A DNA stretch of 64,000 nt from Posidonia oceanica (GCA_037176725.1 JAZBRS010000029.1:120437001-120501000), one strand, 5' to 3'. Numbered from the stretch's first letter, positions 34,196 through 47,271 are shown. The notes: generated from the sequence alone by a model not told the origin. Made by a program: numbers and translations.

Positions 34196-37100
34196 CGAGA
34201 TAAAACCTCGGAAAAGCCATGCGAATGCAAATGCAGGGAAAAAGATCAGAAGAGGCTAAAGGAGAGGTAAAACAGCATGTGTGTGAGAACAGACGCTGTT
34301 CGGGGCCACACAGAGTAGGTGTGAAGACCTACAAAGGGGAGAGTGAGCAAACGGAGGGATTACCACTCCTTTGTGACCGTTTCCCACTAAACCGTTCCAC
34401 GATCTGTCTCACACGCTGCCCAAAGCTCGCGATGCGATCGGATCGTGGAAAAGGGGGAAGAAAGTCGCATTAAGTGATGAATCCAGGGAAAACACAACAC
34501 AAAACACCCAAGAGTACGCGAAACGGGGATCTAAATTGATAGACAAGAAAAGGAGGTCCTGTTCTACATGCTCAAAGAGACAGAAAGCGAAAGCAAAGCA
34601 AACTATGCAAATGGCATGCGAATGAATGCAATGCAGGGGTTCAGGAGGACATACCTGGAAATCCTGGGGCCTGATCTGAAATCTACTTGGTCCATGCTGA
34701 AGAGCGCTTCGCTGCGGTCGCCTGGGCAGCTTATTTGAGAAGATCCAACGGCCGGATTGGAAGATATCGCAGCTTCAAGGCAGGAGGGCCAGAACAGGGG
34801 AGAAGAACAGATCTAAGTGTTCAGGAGACCCTAGGGGTGTGCAAAAAGGTCCTCCCAGGTGAATGGGAGCTAAGGGGGCTTTGGTGTGTGCAAAAGAAGC
34901 TTAATGCAAAGCTACATGAATGCAAATGCGTGCAAGATGCCAGAAAAGACGAGGGAATTTTTAGAAAAATAGAGGTTCAAATGCCATTTTTGAAAAGAGA
35001 AGGGGTTTAAATGCAAATTTTTGAAAAGGATGGGGCCCACAAGGGAGAGTTTTGAAAACAGGAGAAGGCAGAGAGTTATTTTGCAAAAGACTGGGTTCAG
35101 AAAGCTATTTTGAAAAGAGGGTACGCATTGGAAGAGGTTTTGAAAACAAAAGGAGGTCAGAATGCAATTTTGGAAAAACTAGGGTCTAGAGTGCAAATTT
35201 TCCAGAAAATGGGGTTCCGGGGAGTCTGGGAATGCAAGTGGAGGGTCTACATGCAATTTTGTAAGAATAGGAGCTAAGATGCAACTTTAGGGGCAAAACA
35301 GTCTTTTTACATGACTTTAAAAGGATGCAAGGACCTATATGTCATTTTTAAATCATGCAAGGGTCAAGTATGCAATTTTAGATGCAAAATGTGCTCTAAA
35401 AACAAAAGGACAGGACTGGTGTGCAATTTTTTAAAAAATAGGGTTGAAAATGCAATGCAATAAGCTAAAGTGCATGCAAGGAGATTACTGTGCATTTAAA
35501 ATGGATCTATATGCAAAAATGAAAAACCAGAGGGGCAAATGTGCAATGCAGCATGCAAAATACGAAAATAAACCCTAAGTTCTACAGTGCATTGGACTAA
35601 GATACAAAAACAGTAACTAAGAAGGACCAAGAATGCAATACAATAAGGCAAACTTACAGTATTAAATTTAATTAAACTACTGCAGGATTTAGATGCAAAA
35701 ATTAAAAGTAGAGGGGCTAAAACATAATTTTCTACAACTGGACAGCACAGTAAATGGATTATCATGCAAATACTAAAAACCAGAAACATTTAAAGCAATT
35801 TAATAAAGTTCTAAATTCAATATAACATATGACTTAACTGATCAGGACCTACATGCAATATTAGAAAGTTATTATAACATGAATGCAATGCAAGTAAAAT
35901 TAGAGTAAGTTAAAAATAAAAAATAAAAACGCAAGCTGCTGACTTACAGTGGAGGTGGAGACCGGAGGATCGCCGGCGATGCTCTGGACCTACGGAGGAG
36001 GGACGACGCGGGGCGGCGGAGAGCGGGGGGGAACCGGCGGGGTGAGAGGGAGGTGGAGGAGGCCTGCGGCGAAGCGTAGGGCGGCGGAGCGACGCGCGAC
36101 GGCCGCTGCGGGGGTGGCCAGCGCCGGAGAAGAAGGGGACTTCGGCGAGGGATTGCGGGCGGCACAGGCGACGAAAAGCCTCGGGGAAAGGCCGAGGAGC
36201 AAGAGGGAGACGAGAGGAATCCAGGGGAGGGTTGCTTCAGCCCTTGCGCACGCCGGAAGAGTCCACCCACCTAGGTGGCTTTCGGCCGGCCGGAGGGAAG
36301 TGGGGACGGCGGAGGACGGTGGCTGCTGGTGCGAGGGAGCTTCGGGGACGTCGCCGGAGGTCCGAGGAGGATGACGGAGCTTCCAGGGGCGCGTTCTACA
36401 GCCTGGGGCGAGATCTGGTTCAGCAGAGGCTTTGCTATGAAGGCCGAGGTGGGTGCGGCGTTGTGCGGCGTTCCAGGCCGAGCCAAGGGTACGGGCGGCT
36501 AGGTGGTTGTCTGGGGAATGCGTGGGAGGAAACAGAAGTGGATTCCACTGAGTGTGGAAGAAGTTATGGATGTTGGAAGATTTCGGCAAAAAAGGGGACC
36601 CAAGTGTTTGTAGTGGACTGCGGTGGCTGTGGGAGGTTTTAGGACGCGATTTTGGGTGGCCTGGGAAGGTGGTTGCTTGGTGAGTCTGATGGTGGAGTTT
36701 GGGAATTTTTGGATGCTCGTGGTGGTGGGTTTTCAATGGAGAGGGTCGTTCTGGGAGGTGTTGGGTGCTGAAGGCTTTGGAGGTCGATTCCGGGGAGGAT
36801 TCAGGGTCTTTTTTGGTTCTGGAAGAAGGGTGAGAGAGCTGGGAACTTGGTGTTTGCAGGTGTGTGAGCCGAACCTCCTTTGGATCCAAAATCTCAGCCT
36901 TTTTGTTCCTCCAAAGTTTGCTGGTTTCCAAGGTCAAGGGGAGAGGACATGGGTCTTTGTCCTTGGTTTCAGGCCACAAGGCAAGGTGGTGATGGAGGTC
37001 GTGGGTAGTGGGGTGTGCTGGGAAGTCAAGGTGGCTGTCAGGTGAAGGTTTGAAAAAAAAACCAAGGAGGGAGAGGTGTTGACTGTCGTTTTTGTTTTGA

Positions 37101-37299
37101 GAAGAGAAGAAGAATGGAAGAAGAAGAAGAAGAAGAAGAAGAAGAAGAGAAGGAGGGAAAGAAGAAGGAGAAATTGGCCGTGGGTTGGGCCTGGAGTACA
37201 GTAGAAGAAAAGAAATTAAGAAAGAAGGAAAGAAGGAGGGGTAGAAAAGAAAGGGAAGAAGGAAGAAAAAGAAAGAAAGAAAGAGGAGAAAGAAGGAAG

Positions 37300-37346
37300 A
37301 AAATAAAAATAAAAATAAAAATAAAAATAAAAATAAAATAAAAATA
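37300..37346. repeat. AAAAAT microsatellite in the solo LTR
   Basis: A run of AAATAAAAATAAAAAT units at the end of the purine tract. Confidence 0.85.
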
Positions 37347-38996
37347 GAAAAGGATGGGAAGAGTTTTTAGAATGGTTGTGTTTAGGTTAGGATTTTAATT
37401 AGGTTTTTTAATGATTGTTTTGGGTTAATTAGTGTGTTTTGGGCTTGATTAGGGTTTTAGATTTTTCTTTTGTCCTTAATTCATTTTCCATTTGATTAAG
37501 TGTTTGTTAAGTCTTTTCAAATTGTTTTTTAAATTGTATTTTTCTTGTTAAGCACTTAGGATGTTAATTAGGATTTTTAAGATTTATTTTTTATATTAAT
37601 TAGAATGGGTTTTGGGCTTTTTAGTTCTAGCCTTTTAGGTTTTTCTTTCTTAAGTCTTTTGAATTAGGTTTTGATTTTTTTATTTGTTAATTTTTCTTGA
37701 TGTTTTTTAATTGGGTTTCTCTTGTTTGATTAAGTTTTGTTAAATCTTTTTAATGTGTTTCTCATTTTCTTTTTAATTAGGTTCTCAAATTGTTTTTCTT
37801 GGGTTTGTTAAGTTAAGCTTTTTTCTTTCATTAACTATTTATCCTAGTGTTTTTAATTGTTTTACTTCTTTTTAGGGTTTGTTTTTTAGTTCTTTTGATA
37901 GGGTTTTTACTTTTGATGGGTTTTGATTTTGTTTTAGTTTTTTCCTTGATTTTTCAGCATTTTCTTTTGGTTTGTTTTGCATTTTTTAGCTTACATGCTT
38001 GATTTCTTTTTTAGCTTGATTTAGTTAAGTTTAAGTTTTTAATTGTTTGTTTAATGTTTTTTTAATTATTTTTCTTAGAGTTCTGGTTTGTTTCCCTTAT
38101 GTTTTAGAGTTTTACAGATTTTTAGGGGTTTTTATGGATTTTAGCAAAAGAAAGAAAAGAAAAGGAGAAGGAAGAAGAAAAGAGAAAAAGGGAGAAATAA
38201 AAGGGAAAGAGATGAGCTGGAGGAAAACGATTTTTTAAAATTCAAGGAAAATGTTAAAAATAAAGTAAAAATAGGAATAAGGTAGAGAAAGGGTAGAAGC
38301 ACAAAGGGGGCCCACAGCCTAGCAAGAAAAAGAGCAAGAGGGTGATGAAAAGAGAGATGATAATCAAGAGAGAGAGAGGAGAGAGAAAATGATAATCCCG
38401 GAGAGAGAAAAGGATAATTTGGGTGAATGGGGGTCTTAAAGGTCTTGGAATGGGATGAAAATTGGTGAGTGGGTAGGCTAGGGCTTGGAGTGCTGGGTCT
38501 GAAGTTTTGGTTTAATTCCAAGGAGGTTTTGGAGGGGTTTTAAGGTGTAGAAAAGGGGTAGTTTTACCTAGGTTTTCTAGGGTTTTTGGGAATGGTCTTG
38601 GTTTGAGAATTTCTAGGTGTTTAGGTGGGTTTGTTAAGTAGGTGTTGATGGGTTTTCCTATGGATTTTGGTCAGGTTTTGGGTTCGGGAAAGGGGTGTGA
38701 TCCTAGGTTGAGTTTGGGCTTGTTTTGAAGGGTAAAGAGGAGAGTTAGGGTTTGGTTTGGACCTAGGTTTGGATGGTTTTAGGGCAAGGTCTTGGATGGT
38801 TTCAGGGTAAGGTTTTGAGAGGGTTTTGGGGTGGTTTTCTGGGTTAGAAAATGAGTGTGGTTCTAGGTTTGGTTTTGAGGTTTGAGGTGGGATTTTGATT
38901 TGAAAGGAAGGGTGAGGGGGAAAGGTGTAATTTTGGTTTTTTTCCTAGCCGCTCGAGATCTTGCCAATTCAGCCTTGTCGAAATGGGGTGTCAACA

Positions 38997-40176
38997 GAAA
39001 GTAGACGAGTTCTAGGAGGAGCTATGATCGCAAAGGCGAATAGCTCAGAAGGAGGTGGTCAAGCACAGGTGTCACAACAGAGGTGTCAGTAAGAGGAGGA
39101 ACTCAAGCTCCAGCTAGGGAACTCGCTCACTAAACTCTGCGAGGGACACAACAGAAACTGGGATTAGTAACAGAAAATGAAATGCAAATGCATTAAGTTG
39201 TGGCATGAATGATATGTATGCTTTCTAGCATGCTCTCTCTCACCAATCTAGTGTTTCCTAGCAGGTAGTCTACTTCGGATACCCACAAGTGTACAGGTCA
39301 CCGACTTAGGTTAGAAAAGTAGGTCCCCTGTCTAACTCCTGGCCCAAAGCTCAGGTAATAACAAGGTGGTGCGTTGGTGGCCTCGACCCCGCCGAAGCGT
39401 GGGTAGTACCCTCCACTAGCACCGACACGACCCCTGACAAGGGGGGACAGACCGACCGACTTACGCCATGCCAAAGCATTGGGGCAAGAGGCCGGGACCA
39501 TCCTTCGTAGACTAATAGGTGGACTCAGATGAGAAGATGCATGCCCTATATGATGCTTCATGCAAATGATTAAAGTCTTTTATCTTGCGTATTTTATTAA
39601 CTCAAGGGGATGCAAGTGTGTTGATGGCTCTAGTTGATCCTAGATTTTATTTTTACTTGCCATTTTTAATTAGCCGTGGGGAAAGCAATCAGTCTTTAAT
39701 TGTCCTTAGGCTTAATGCAAAAAGGGGAAGAAAATCACCCAAGCATGGCAAGCAAACAACATACATCACAGCAAAAGGCATGTTCATGGCATGTGCTAGT
39801 GTTGTGGACATGTTTAGTGAAAGTAGAAAGCAATCAGCACAATAAAAGGCAGGTAAGGCATAGCATGTGCATTAGTGTAGTGACATAGCATACTTGTGTA
39901 AAATAAACCAAGCATCGGACAAAAGGCATGAATTAAAGTGGTAATCACGCAAGCATGGCAATGGAATGCTGGAATAAAGGAAGTACTTAAATTAAAATAG
40001 CGAATAAAGCAGATAAATAAATGCTGAGATAATAATTAAAGAGCAGTCCGATGAGTATATGAATAAGGCAATTAAAGGGAACTAAGCAAGCAGACAAGGC
40101 AGACAAAGGCACAAAGGCAAACAAAGATGCAAAATGTAAGCGAGCGAAAACCAAAACGAAAGTCGGAGTCTAGTAT
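38997..40176 (-). other. E2 leader (5' UTR) between PBS and gag
   Basis: Non-coding, homologous to the E1 leader, and separated from gag by the solo LTR. It joins 33184-33228 when the solo LTR and one duplication copy are removed. It includes the GCATGCTCTCTCTCACCAATC segment near 39230 and an AAATAAAGCAGATAAAT-like A-rich zone near the PBS. Confidence 0.65.
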
Positions 40177-40193
40177 CCCCAACAGAGTCGCCA
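40177..40193 (-). other. Primer binding site of E2
   Basis: The minus strand reads TGGCGACTCTGTTGGGG one nucleotide inside the 5' LTR end at 40195, a single change from the E1 site. It fixes the orientation and the 5' LTR identity of 40195-46232. Confidence 0.82.
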
Positions 40194-40194
40194 C

Positions 40195-43100
40195 TGTAGT
40201 AATCCTAGTGTTCGAATCGTCCATGCACGATGCCAAAGCTCACGTACACCGATCAGAATCAGGTTCACTATTAGCGGCTATGTCCGAGAAGGAAGACTTA
40301 ACTCGAAAACACTTAAAAAAGGGAAAAGAGGAAAGAAAAAGAGATGATAAGACAAATCAGAGTCGCCACCGTGTCTATTAAGTCGGGAGACAAGGAAAAC
40401 TGGGGAAATACGTGAATAAACATGCAAAACCAAGCAAAAGATGCAATGCAATGCAATGCAAATGAAATGAGATTCAATGAGATGCAAATGATGTGACTCA
40501 TGCCAAGGATAAGGGCAATATGGTCATTGCGGGCCATGAGAAAGGGCAAGGACTCCTGTTACGTGCGGGGAAGGTGTTAGGCACCCCCGACACACTTGAG
40601 AATCGGTCTTTCTAGGCTTACGCTCGCATACACAGGGAAATGCAGATTTGAATGCCTAAATACCATGAATGCCTAATTATATGCTCAAAGGTGTGCTCTA
40701 AGTGATGGAATGCGTGCAAGGAATTAAACGTGCAATCTAAGTGTTCAGCAACGCTGTTTGTGTTCCGAACCAGGCGAACCCTGGTCCCTGAGAACTCCAG
40801 GTAGTAAGCATCACTACCCTAAATGCAAATGCAGGCGATAAACCAAGCAATGCGGCGACATGCAAAGGAAAACGACGTCAAACACGCAAAATGGTGCAAA
40901 AAACAAAAGCAGGCGTGCAAAACGATGCAAGAAACAATGCAGGCACGCAAAACGGTGTGAAAATGAGCAAAAATAGATACGGGTGTGCAAAACGATGTGA
41001 AAACAGATGCTGGCACGTAAAACGGTGCAAGAAATAATGCAAGCACGCAAAACGGTGCATGAAACAAAGCAGGCACTAAAACGGTGCAAGAAACAAAGCA
41101 GGCACGCAAAACAGTGCAAGAAACAAAGCGAGCACACAAAACAACGCGAAAACGAGCAAAAATAGATACGGGCGCGCAAAACGATGCGAAAACAGGCGAA
41201 AACAGATGCTGGCACGCAAAAAGGTGCGAAAACGAGCAAAAACAGATACGGGTGCGCAAAACGATGCGAAAATACACAAAGGGGAGGAATCAAACAAGTA
41301 AAGAGAGGCAAGCGATGTAAGTGTGAGAACAAACACCACTTAAGGACCACGCAATGCAAGTGTGAAGACCTGCAAAGGGGAAAGGAAGCAAGTAGAGGGT
41401 TCACCACTATTCCGTGACTATTTCCCACTAAACCGTCCCACGATGTGTCTCGCAAGCTACCCAAAGCTCGCGGTGCAATCGGATCGTGGAAACGGGGGAA
41501 GAAGGCCGCAATCAGTAGTGAATCCAAGGGAAACTCAACCCAAAGACACTAAGAGTACACGAAAAGAGGGAGTGGAGTTGATAGGCAATAGGGGAAGCCT
41601 AATCTACATGCATGGAAAACATAGGGTGAAAACAATGCATGCAATGCAAGTGACGTGCAACAAAATGCTATGCAGGAGTTCAGAAGGACTTACCTTGGAG
41701 ATCTGAGGCCTAATCAGAGGCAAACTTGGTCAGCATGGGAGTCCGCTCCACCAGGGTGATCCGGGTAGCTCGGTCGCGAAGATCCGGCGGTCCGATCGGA
41801 AGATACACAGGCCTCAAAGCAGAAGATCCAAGAACTAGGGGAGGAGAAGGGATCTAAGTGTAAAAAGATCCTAGGGGTGTGCAGAACAAGTCCTCCCACA
41901 TACATGGGAGCTAGATGTGCTTAAAAGTGTGTTAAGATGCTAAGTGCAAAGATGCATGGGTGCAATGCATGTAAAAATGCAAAGATGGGGGTTTAAGTGC
42001 AATTAGGGAGAAGTGCAGGGGATTATGTGCAAATTAACCCTAAATGTGTGCAAAAGAGTGCAAATGTATGCAAGAATGCTAATGCAGGGTGCATGGGCTA
42101 AATGCAATGTTAATTAGGATGAATGCATGCAAAAATGCAAGAAAATGACCTAAATGCAATTTTTGAAAACTTATGGACAAAAACGCAAAGCCAGCAAACA
42201 CGCGCAAATCCCAAAAAGAAAACCTGCAGGGGATCCTCATGCAACTTGGAAAAGCTTGGGTAGGAAAAGCAAAGCCAGAAAGGACTCAAAAGGTGCAATA
42301 AACACTTGCAAGGACCTCTGTGCAAACTTTTAAAAAGCTAAGGGCTTAACTGCAAGAAAAACAGAAAATCTGCAGGGCATATTGAAGCTCAGAAGGACCT
42401 GGATGTGATTAAACCAAAACTTAGGGCCAAAATGCAAGGCCAAAAAGAAACCAAAACCTCCTATAAACAAAAGGAAGGACCCATCTGCAAATAAAGAAAA
42501 CCTGGGGACTGATCTGCAAACCAAAAAGAAATCACACAGACACAGAAATACAAAGGGAGGACCCTTGCGCAATAAAAACAAAACCATGGGCCTTTCTGCA
42601 AACTGAAAAAAAAATAAAAACACAAGCACAGCACACATAGAGGGACCTAAATGCAAATAAAATAAAGTCATGGGCTTAAAAGCAACAAACACAAAACACA
42701 GAGGGACCAAAATGCAAATAAAACAAAGATCTGGACTTTTCAGTAATGCAATATGGTTTTTTAAAAGATGATTAAATGAAATGCATGAACTGTGGAGGAC
42801 TAAAATACAAATAAAGAAATTACAGGGGCTAAAATGCAATGTGATATGGTAAAATGCAGATTTAAATGATTTTCATGAACTGAGGATGGACCTAGATGCA
42901 ATTTAAAATGAACAGAGGATTTATATGCAATGCAGTATGATAAAATGCGAATTTAAATGAAAAGATCAATCAACAGAGGACTTAAGTGCAAATATAATAA
43001 ACCAGAGGTGTAAAAGGTAATGTAATAAGATAAAAACAAGCATTTAAATGATATTCATCAATTGCAGGACTTAAAAGTAAATAAGTTAAGCTACTGGGCT

Positions 43101-46100
43101 AGAAATAAATGAAGCTAAAGTTATTTGAACTATAGATGGATTAAAATGTAATAAAAAGAAACAACAGATATTTAACGCAATGTAATAAAGTTTTAATTCG
43201 AATTTAAATGAAATCTAAACTGGCACAAGACCTAAATGCAATAATCTAAAACTAACAGAGTTTAATATAATGCAGCCATTCAAACTATATTCAAACTTTT
43301 AAAAAAACAAAATAAATGCACAGTGCCTTCGTCTTCTTCCTCCTGCCTGCACTAGGAATAGTGCGGCTGGCGGAGGAGCGGCAGAGCAGCGGCGGCGCAG
43401 CGGCGCGGAGGGGCCTGCTAGGGGTCTGGAGGCACAGCGGTGTAGCCCGGAGGCAGGCAGAGGCAGTGTGGTGGTCCAGAGGGCACGGCACGCGGCGGAG
43501 TCGGCCGGAGGAGCTGGCAGCTCCGACGAGGCCCTAGAGGTGGCACAAAACCCCAAAAAATCCGAAAAAATAGGGAAAATGACCACATTCAAGCAAGGAA
43601 CGCAATGGTATAAAGAATTACCTATTACGGTGGTTGGATTGCTCCCCCGATGTCTATGGGTTGAGGCAGGCTGGAGGAGGGTTGCTGCGGCGTTTGGAGG
43701 GGTCTGGGAGCCAGCGGACGACGCCGGTGCGCTCCACGTGTACTGGTGGTGCTCCCGGTGTGTCCAGAAACAAGTTGCGCTTACTAGAGATAGATCTGGC
43801 TTTTTTTGGGTGCCACAGTTGGGGCTGAGGTCGTCGGGGCGATTTGCGGCTCTTTGGGCTGAGGTGAAGCTCGTTCTGGGTTGCTAGAGCTCTGGTGAGT
43901 GTGGTGGAGGGATCCAAATGAGGTTTCAGGGCTTGTGGAGGGTGGTGTGATGGTTTGAAGATTTCGGGCAATTTTTGGTCACAGGTGTTTGTGCTGGAAT
44001 GCGGTGGCTGTGGGGCGTGTGAGGGTGAAGTGTTGGTTGGGTCGTGAAGGTGGAGGCTTGGTGAGTAGGATGGTGAAGTTTGGGAGGGTTCTGGTGGCTG
44101 TGGAGACGGATTTTCAGTGGAGAAGGCCGGTCTGAAAGGTTGGGTGCTAAAGGTCTTGGAGGAGGTTTTTTAGGGGTGATTTGGGGGCGTTTCTGGCTCT
44201 GGAAGTGGGCAAGGGAAGTTGGTTGCTTGGAGTTTCAGGGTGTATCGTGCAAGTGCTGAAGGCCTTGGATTTTTTTTGGTTTTGATCCCCCTTCCTTCCA
44301 CTGATTTCAATGTGGTCAAGGGGAGAAAGAAGAGGTCTTGGTCTTGGGTGGCAGGGCATGGAGGTGATGGAGGGCTGGTCTGGTGGCCACAGCGCATGGT
44401 GGGAGGTCGGGAAGTCAAGGTGTCAGCCGAAGTTTGAAAAAATGAGGGGGGGGGGGCACTGTCGTTTTGCTGGTTGTGAGAGGAGGAGAAGAAGGGAAGA
44501 AGAAGAAGAGAAGGAAGAAGGAGGAGTGGGCTGGGCTAAATGCACAGTGGAAAGAAAAGAAGAAAAAAAGAGAAAAAGAAGAGGAGGAAGGAGAGGTGGG
44601 TTGGGCTTGATGTGTGGAAGAAAAAGAAAAATAAAAGGAAAGGAAAGAAGGAAGAAAAGGAGGAAAAGAAGAAAAAGAAAAAGAAAAAGAAAAAGAAAAT
44701 GGATTTGGGTTTTGATTTTTAAGTTGGATTTGTTTTAGAATTTTGAAGTAATTATTTTTAAGTTTTTCTTTTAAGTTATTCTTTTAAGTTTGTTAATGGT
44801 TTCTCATATTTTTTTCTGATTGTTTTAATTGTTTGAATTTTCTTCTTGATTTAAGTTTGTTAATTGATTTTAAGTTTTTCTTTTCAATTTTAAGTTTGTT
44901 AATTGTTTTTAAGTTTTTTAATTTTATTTAGTTTTTTCCCTTTAATTATTAATTGTTTTTAAATTTGTCTTCTTTTTAGTTGTTTAATTGCTTAAGTTTT
45001 CTCTTTTTGACTGTAATTGTTGATTGCTTTTAAGTTTGATTTTAATTGCTTAAGCTTTTTAATTGAATTTTAATTATTAATTGTTCTTAGGTTTGTTAAC
45101 TTGTTTAAGTTTTTATTTGAATTTTAATTGTTAATTGTTCTTTAAGTTTTTGTCTTTTTTTTAATTGTTAACTGTTTAAGTCTTTCTTTTAATGGTTTTC
45201 TCAAAGTTTTTTAATTGTTTTGACTATTTAAGTTTTTTCTTTTGATTTTAAGTTTGTTAGTTGTTTCGATTTTCTTTTGATGGTTTTAAGGTTTTTGGTT
45301 GAATTTTTGGATTGTTTTTTAAGGGTTTTGAATGGTTTTTCTTATGTTTCCTTTCTTAATTGTTTTTAATGGGTTTTGATTTGTTTTAATTGTCTTTAAG
45401 TTTTGAAATTTGTTTTCTAATTGTTTTAAGTCTTGAAATTTGTTTTTTAATTGTTTTGAATTGTTTTTAAGTTTTTTAGTTTGTTTTTAATTAGTTTTTA
45501 ATGTTTTTGGGTTGTTTTGATTCGTTTTTAATTAGATTTTCTTTTGAATTATTTTTAGGTGTTTGATTTATTTTTCTGGTTGAATTTTTCTCTTTGGTTG
45601 TTTTAAGAAGTCTCAAATGAGGCTGATGATGAGTTTAGAGAAGAAGAAAGGGGGAGAATAGTGAAGAGAGAGAAAAAAATAATCAAGAGAGAGAAAAATA
45701 ATAATCAGGAGAGAGAAAAGGATAATCAGGAGAGATAGGGAGGATAATGACCTGAATTTGAGGGGGTTTTGAGCAAGTGTGTGACCTAGGGTTCTAGGGT
45801 TGTGATCTAGGGTTTTCTATGATTTTAGATGGGATTTTCTAGAGTTTTTGGAAGGTCTAGGGTTTAGGATTTTGAGGGAGTTTTGGTTTAGGGTTTTCTA
45901 AGGTTTTGGAAGGATTGTTTTACCTAGGTTTTCTAGGATTTTTGGATGGTTTTCTAGGTTGAATAAAGGGTGGGTTTTCCTAGAGTTTTGGTGTAGTTTT
46001 CTAGGTTGAAGAAGGGTTGGTTTTCCTAGGGTTTTTGGGTAGTTTTCTAGGTTGAAGAAGGGTTGGTTTTCCTAGAGTTTTTGGATGGTTTTAGGCTAAG

Positions 46101-46232
46101 GTTTTATGAGGGTTTTGAAGTGGTTTTTGGGTTAGAAAATGGTCATGATTTTAGGTTTGGTTTAGGTGTTGGATTAGAAGCCACTAGAGAGAGAGATTCA
46201 CCAATTCAGCTTGTCAAAATGGGGTGTCAACA
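40195..46232 (-). repeat. 5' LTR of E2 (6.04 kb)
   Basis: Bounded by the PBS at 40177-40193 on its inner side and by the CTAAT target duplication at 46233 on its outer side. It has the same internal zones as 14501-20522: PBS-like motif 40358-40369, minisatellite about 40880-41280, A-rich zone about 41950-43310, GC-rich block 43320-43760, GAA tract 44480-44700, T-rich zone 44740-45610 and CTAGGGTTTT zone 45780-46130. As a 5' LTR it should contain the promoter driving the minus-strand transcript of E2. Confidence 0.93.
40880..41280 (-). repeat. 30-bp minisatellite inside the E2 5' LTR
   Basis: Same unit as at 15190-15530, with a different order of variants (GATGCTGGCACG, AAAATAGATACGGG). This shows that the array has changed between the two LTRs of one element. 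Confidence 0.85.
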
Positions 46233-46237
46233 CTAAT
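46233..46237. repeat. Target-site duplication of E2, right copy (CTAAT)
   Basis: An exact repeat of 14496-14500 directly after the outer end of the E2 5' LTR. The host sequence on either side is E1 LTR, which proves the nesting order. Confidence 0.9.
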
Positions 46238-46489
46238 GCAGGAAGTTGCTTGCCTAATGCCTAAATGCAATGGATGTCTGATTGCTATGCATGGGAAATA
46301 AACATGCTATCTATGTGCTTAGCAGCGCTGCTAGTGTTCCGAACTGGATGAACCCTGGTTCGTGAGAACTCCTAGGCAGCAAGCATCATAGCCCTAATGC
46401 AAATGCAGGCGATAAAACAAAACTACGGGGAAAACCAGGCAATGCAAACGACATGTGAGGGATAAACCAAAGCGAGCGCGGAAGTTGGT

Positions 46490-46640
46490 GCGAGTGCACG
46501 GAAAACGAGGCGAAAGCACAGAAAACGATGCAAAGGCACGGAAAACGATGCGAGGGCGCAAAAAATGATGCAAAGGCGTAGAAAACGATGCAAGGGCATG
46601 GAAAATGATGCAAAGGCATGGAAAATGATGCATGGGTGCG
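46490..46640 (-). repeat. Minisatellite inside the E1 LTR fragment
   Basis: About eight units of roughly 18 bp, of the type GGCACGGAAAACGATGCAAA. Probably the E1 counterpart of the 30-bp arrays, with a shorter unit. Confidence 0.75.
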
Positions 46641-46760
46641 GGAAAAAAAAGGGGGTCAGGTAGCATGCATGGGGGTTGCAGTACGCATTAGGAGAAATAA
46701 AATGCGGAAAACGACGAGCAAAGCAAAATCGGCATTTTAAAATCACGTTTAGCCAACTGC

Positions 46761-47271
46761 AAGCGTTGGACGCTGGCAACTCCGACGTCCAACGTTGGAC
46801 GCTGGCATTGTTGGCATCCAACACCTGCTGGAGGCAAACAGCATGCAATTTTCAAAAAGGATGCATTCTAACTATATGAATGCGATGCAAATGCAGAAAT
46901 GCAGTAGTATAGGTGCATGACATGCAGGGCAAATAGGACAGCAGACCAGAAGCAGATTCAGAGCAAAAAGCAAGCTAAGATCAGGAATTAAAACAAGCAG
47001 GGCGTTGGACGCCTGTGGGCTTGGCGTCCAACGTTAGACGCTAGAGAGACAGGCGTCCAACACAGGGTAGAAGACAATAAACCAGATTAGCATACAGAGG
47101 ATAAACAAGATATTGAAGCATGCATTTGGGCTACTGAAAGCAAGCATAAGCTAGTCATGCAAGCACAGGATACATAAAAATCCAGAAAGAACAACAGCTG
47201 CAATGCGTGCCAGGCATAAAGCGCAACCAGAGCGTTGGATGCGAGCTGAACCAGCGTCCAACGTTGGACGC
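46761..47271. repeat. Palindromic GCGTCCAACGTTGGACGC motifs in the E1 LTR fragment
   Basis: A perfect 18-bp palindrome at 47254-47271, a perfect 16-bp palindrome at 46786-46801, and an 11-bp inverted pair at 47003-47013 with 47023-47033. Further half-sites (GCGTTGGACGC, GCGTTGGATGC) are nearby. None of the other LTRs shows them. Confidence 0.8.

Larger units (their letters stand above)
33229..38996 (-). mobile_element. Solo LTR inserted in the gag leader of E2
   Basis: A 5.77-kb LTR with no attached internal sequence. It begins TGTAGTAATCCC and ends GGTGTCAACA on the plus strand, as the other LTRs do. The flanks are continuous E2 leader: the sequence on either side joins to match E1 at about 12830-12900. 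Flanking pentamers are GAAAA (33224-33228) and GAAAG (38997-39001), a 4/5 match to a target duplication. By sequence it belongs with the E3 LTR (47292-53528) rather than with the E2 LTRs. A solo LTR normally arises by recombination between the two LTRs of a full insertion. Confidence 0.9.
14501..46232 (-). mobile_element. E2: complete Tat-type retrotransposon of about 26 kb, nested in the 5' LTR of E1
   Basis: Both LTRs are present (14501-20522 as 3' LTR, 40195-46232 as 5' LTR), with PPT, PBS and a perfect CTAAT target duplication on both flanks (14496-14500 and 46233-46237). Without the solo LTR at 33229-38996 the element is close to 26 kb, very large even for the Ogre/Tat group. Internal order matches E1 and E3. 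The coding region carries many premature stops, so E2 is non-autonomous today. If it was already defective when it moved, it must have been mobilised in trans. Confidence 0.93.

Noticed and set aside
35944..36979. Long Pro/Ser/Ala-rich open frames in the GC-rich block of the solo LTR
   Set aside because: High GC removes stop codons on both strands. The frames overlap each other, are not kept in the other LTRs and show no known domain.
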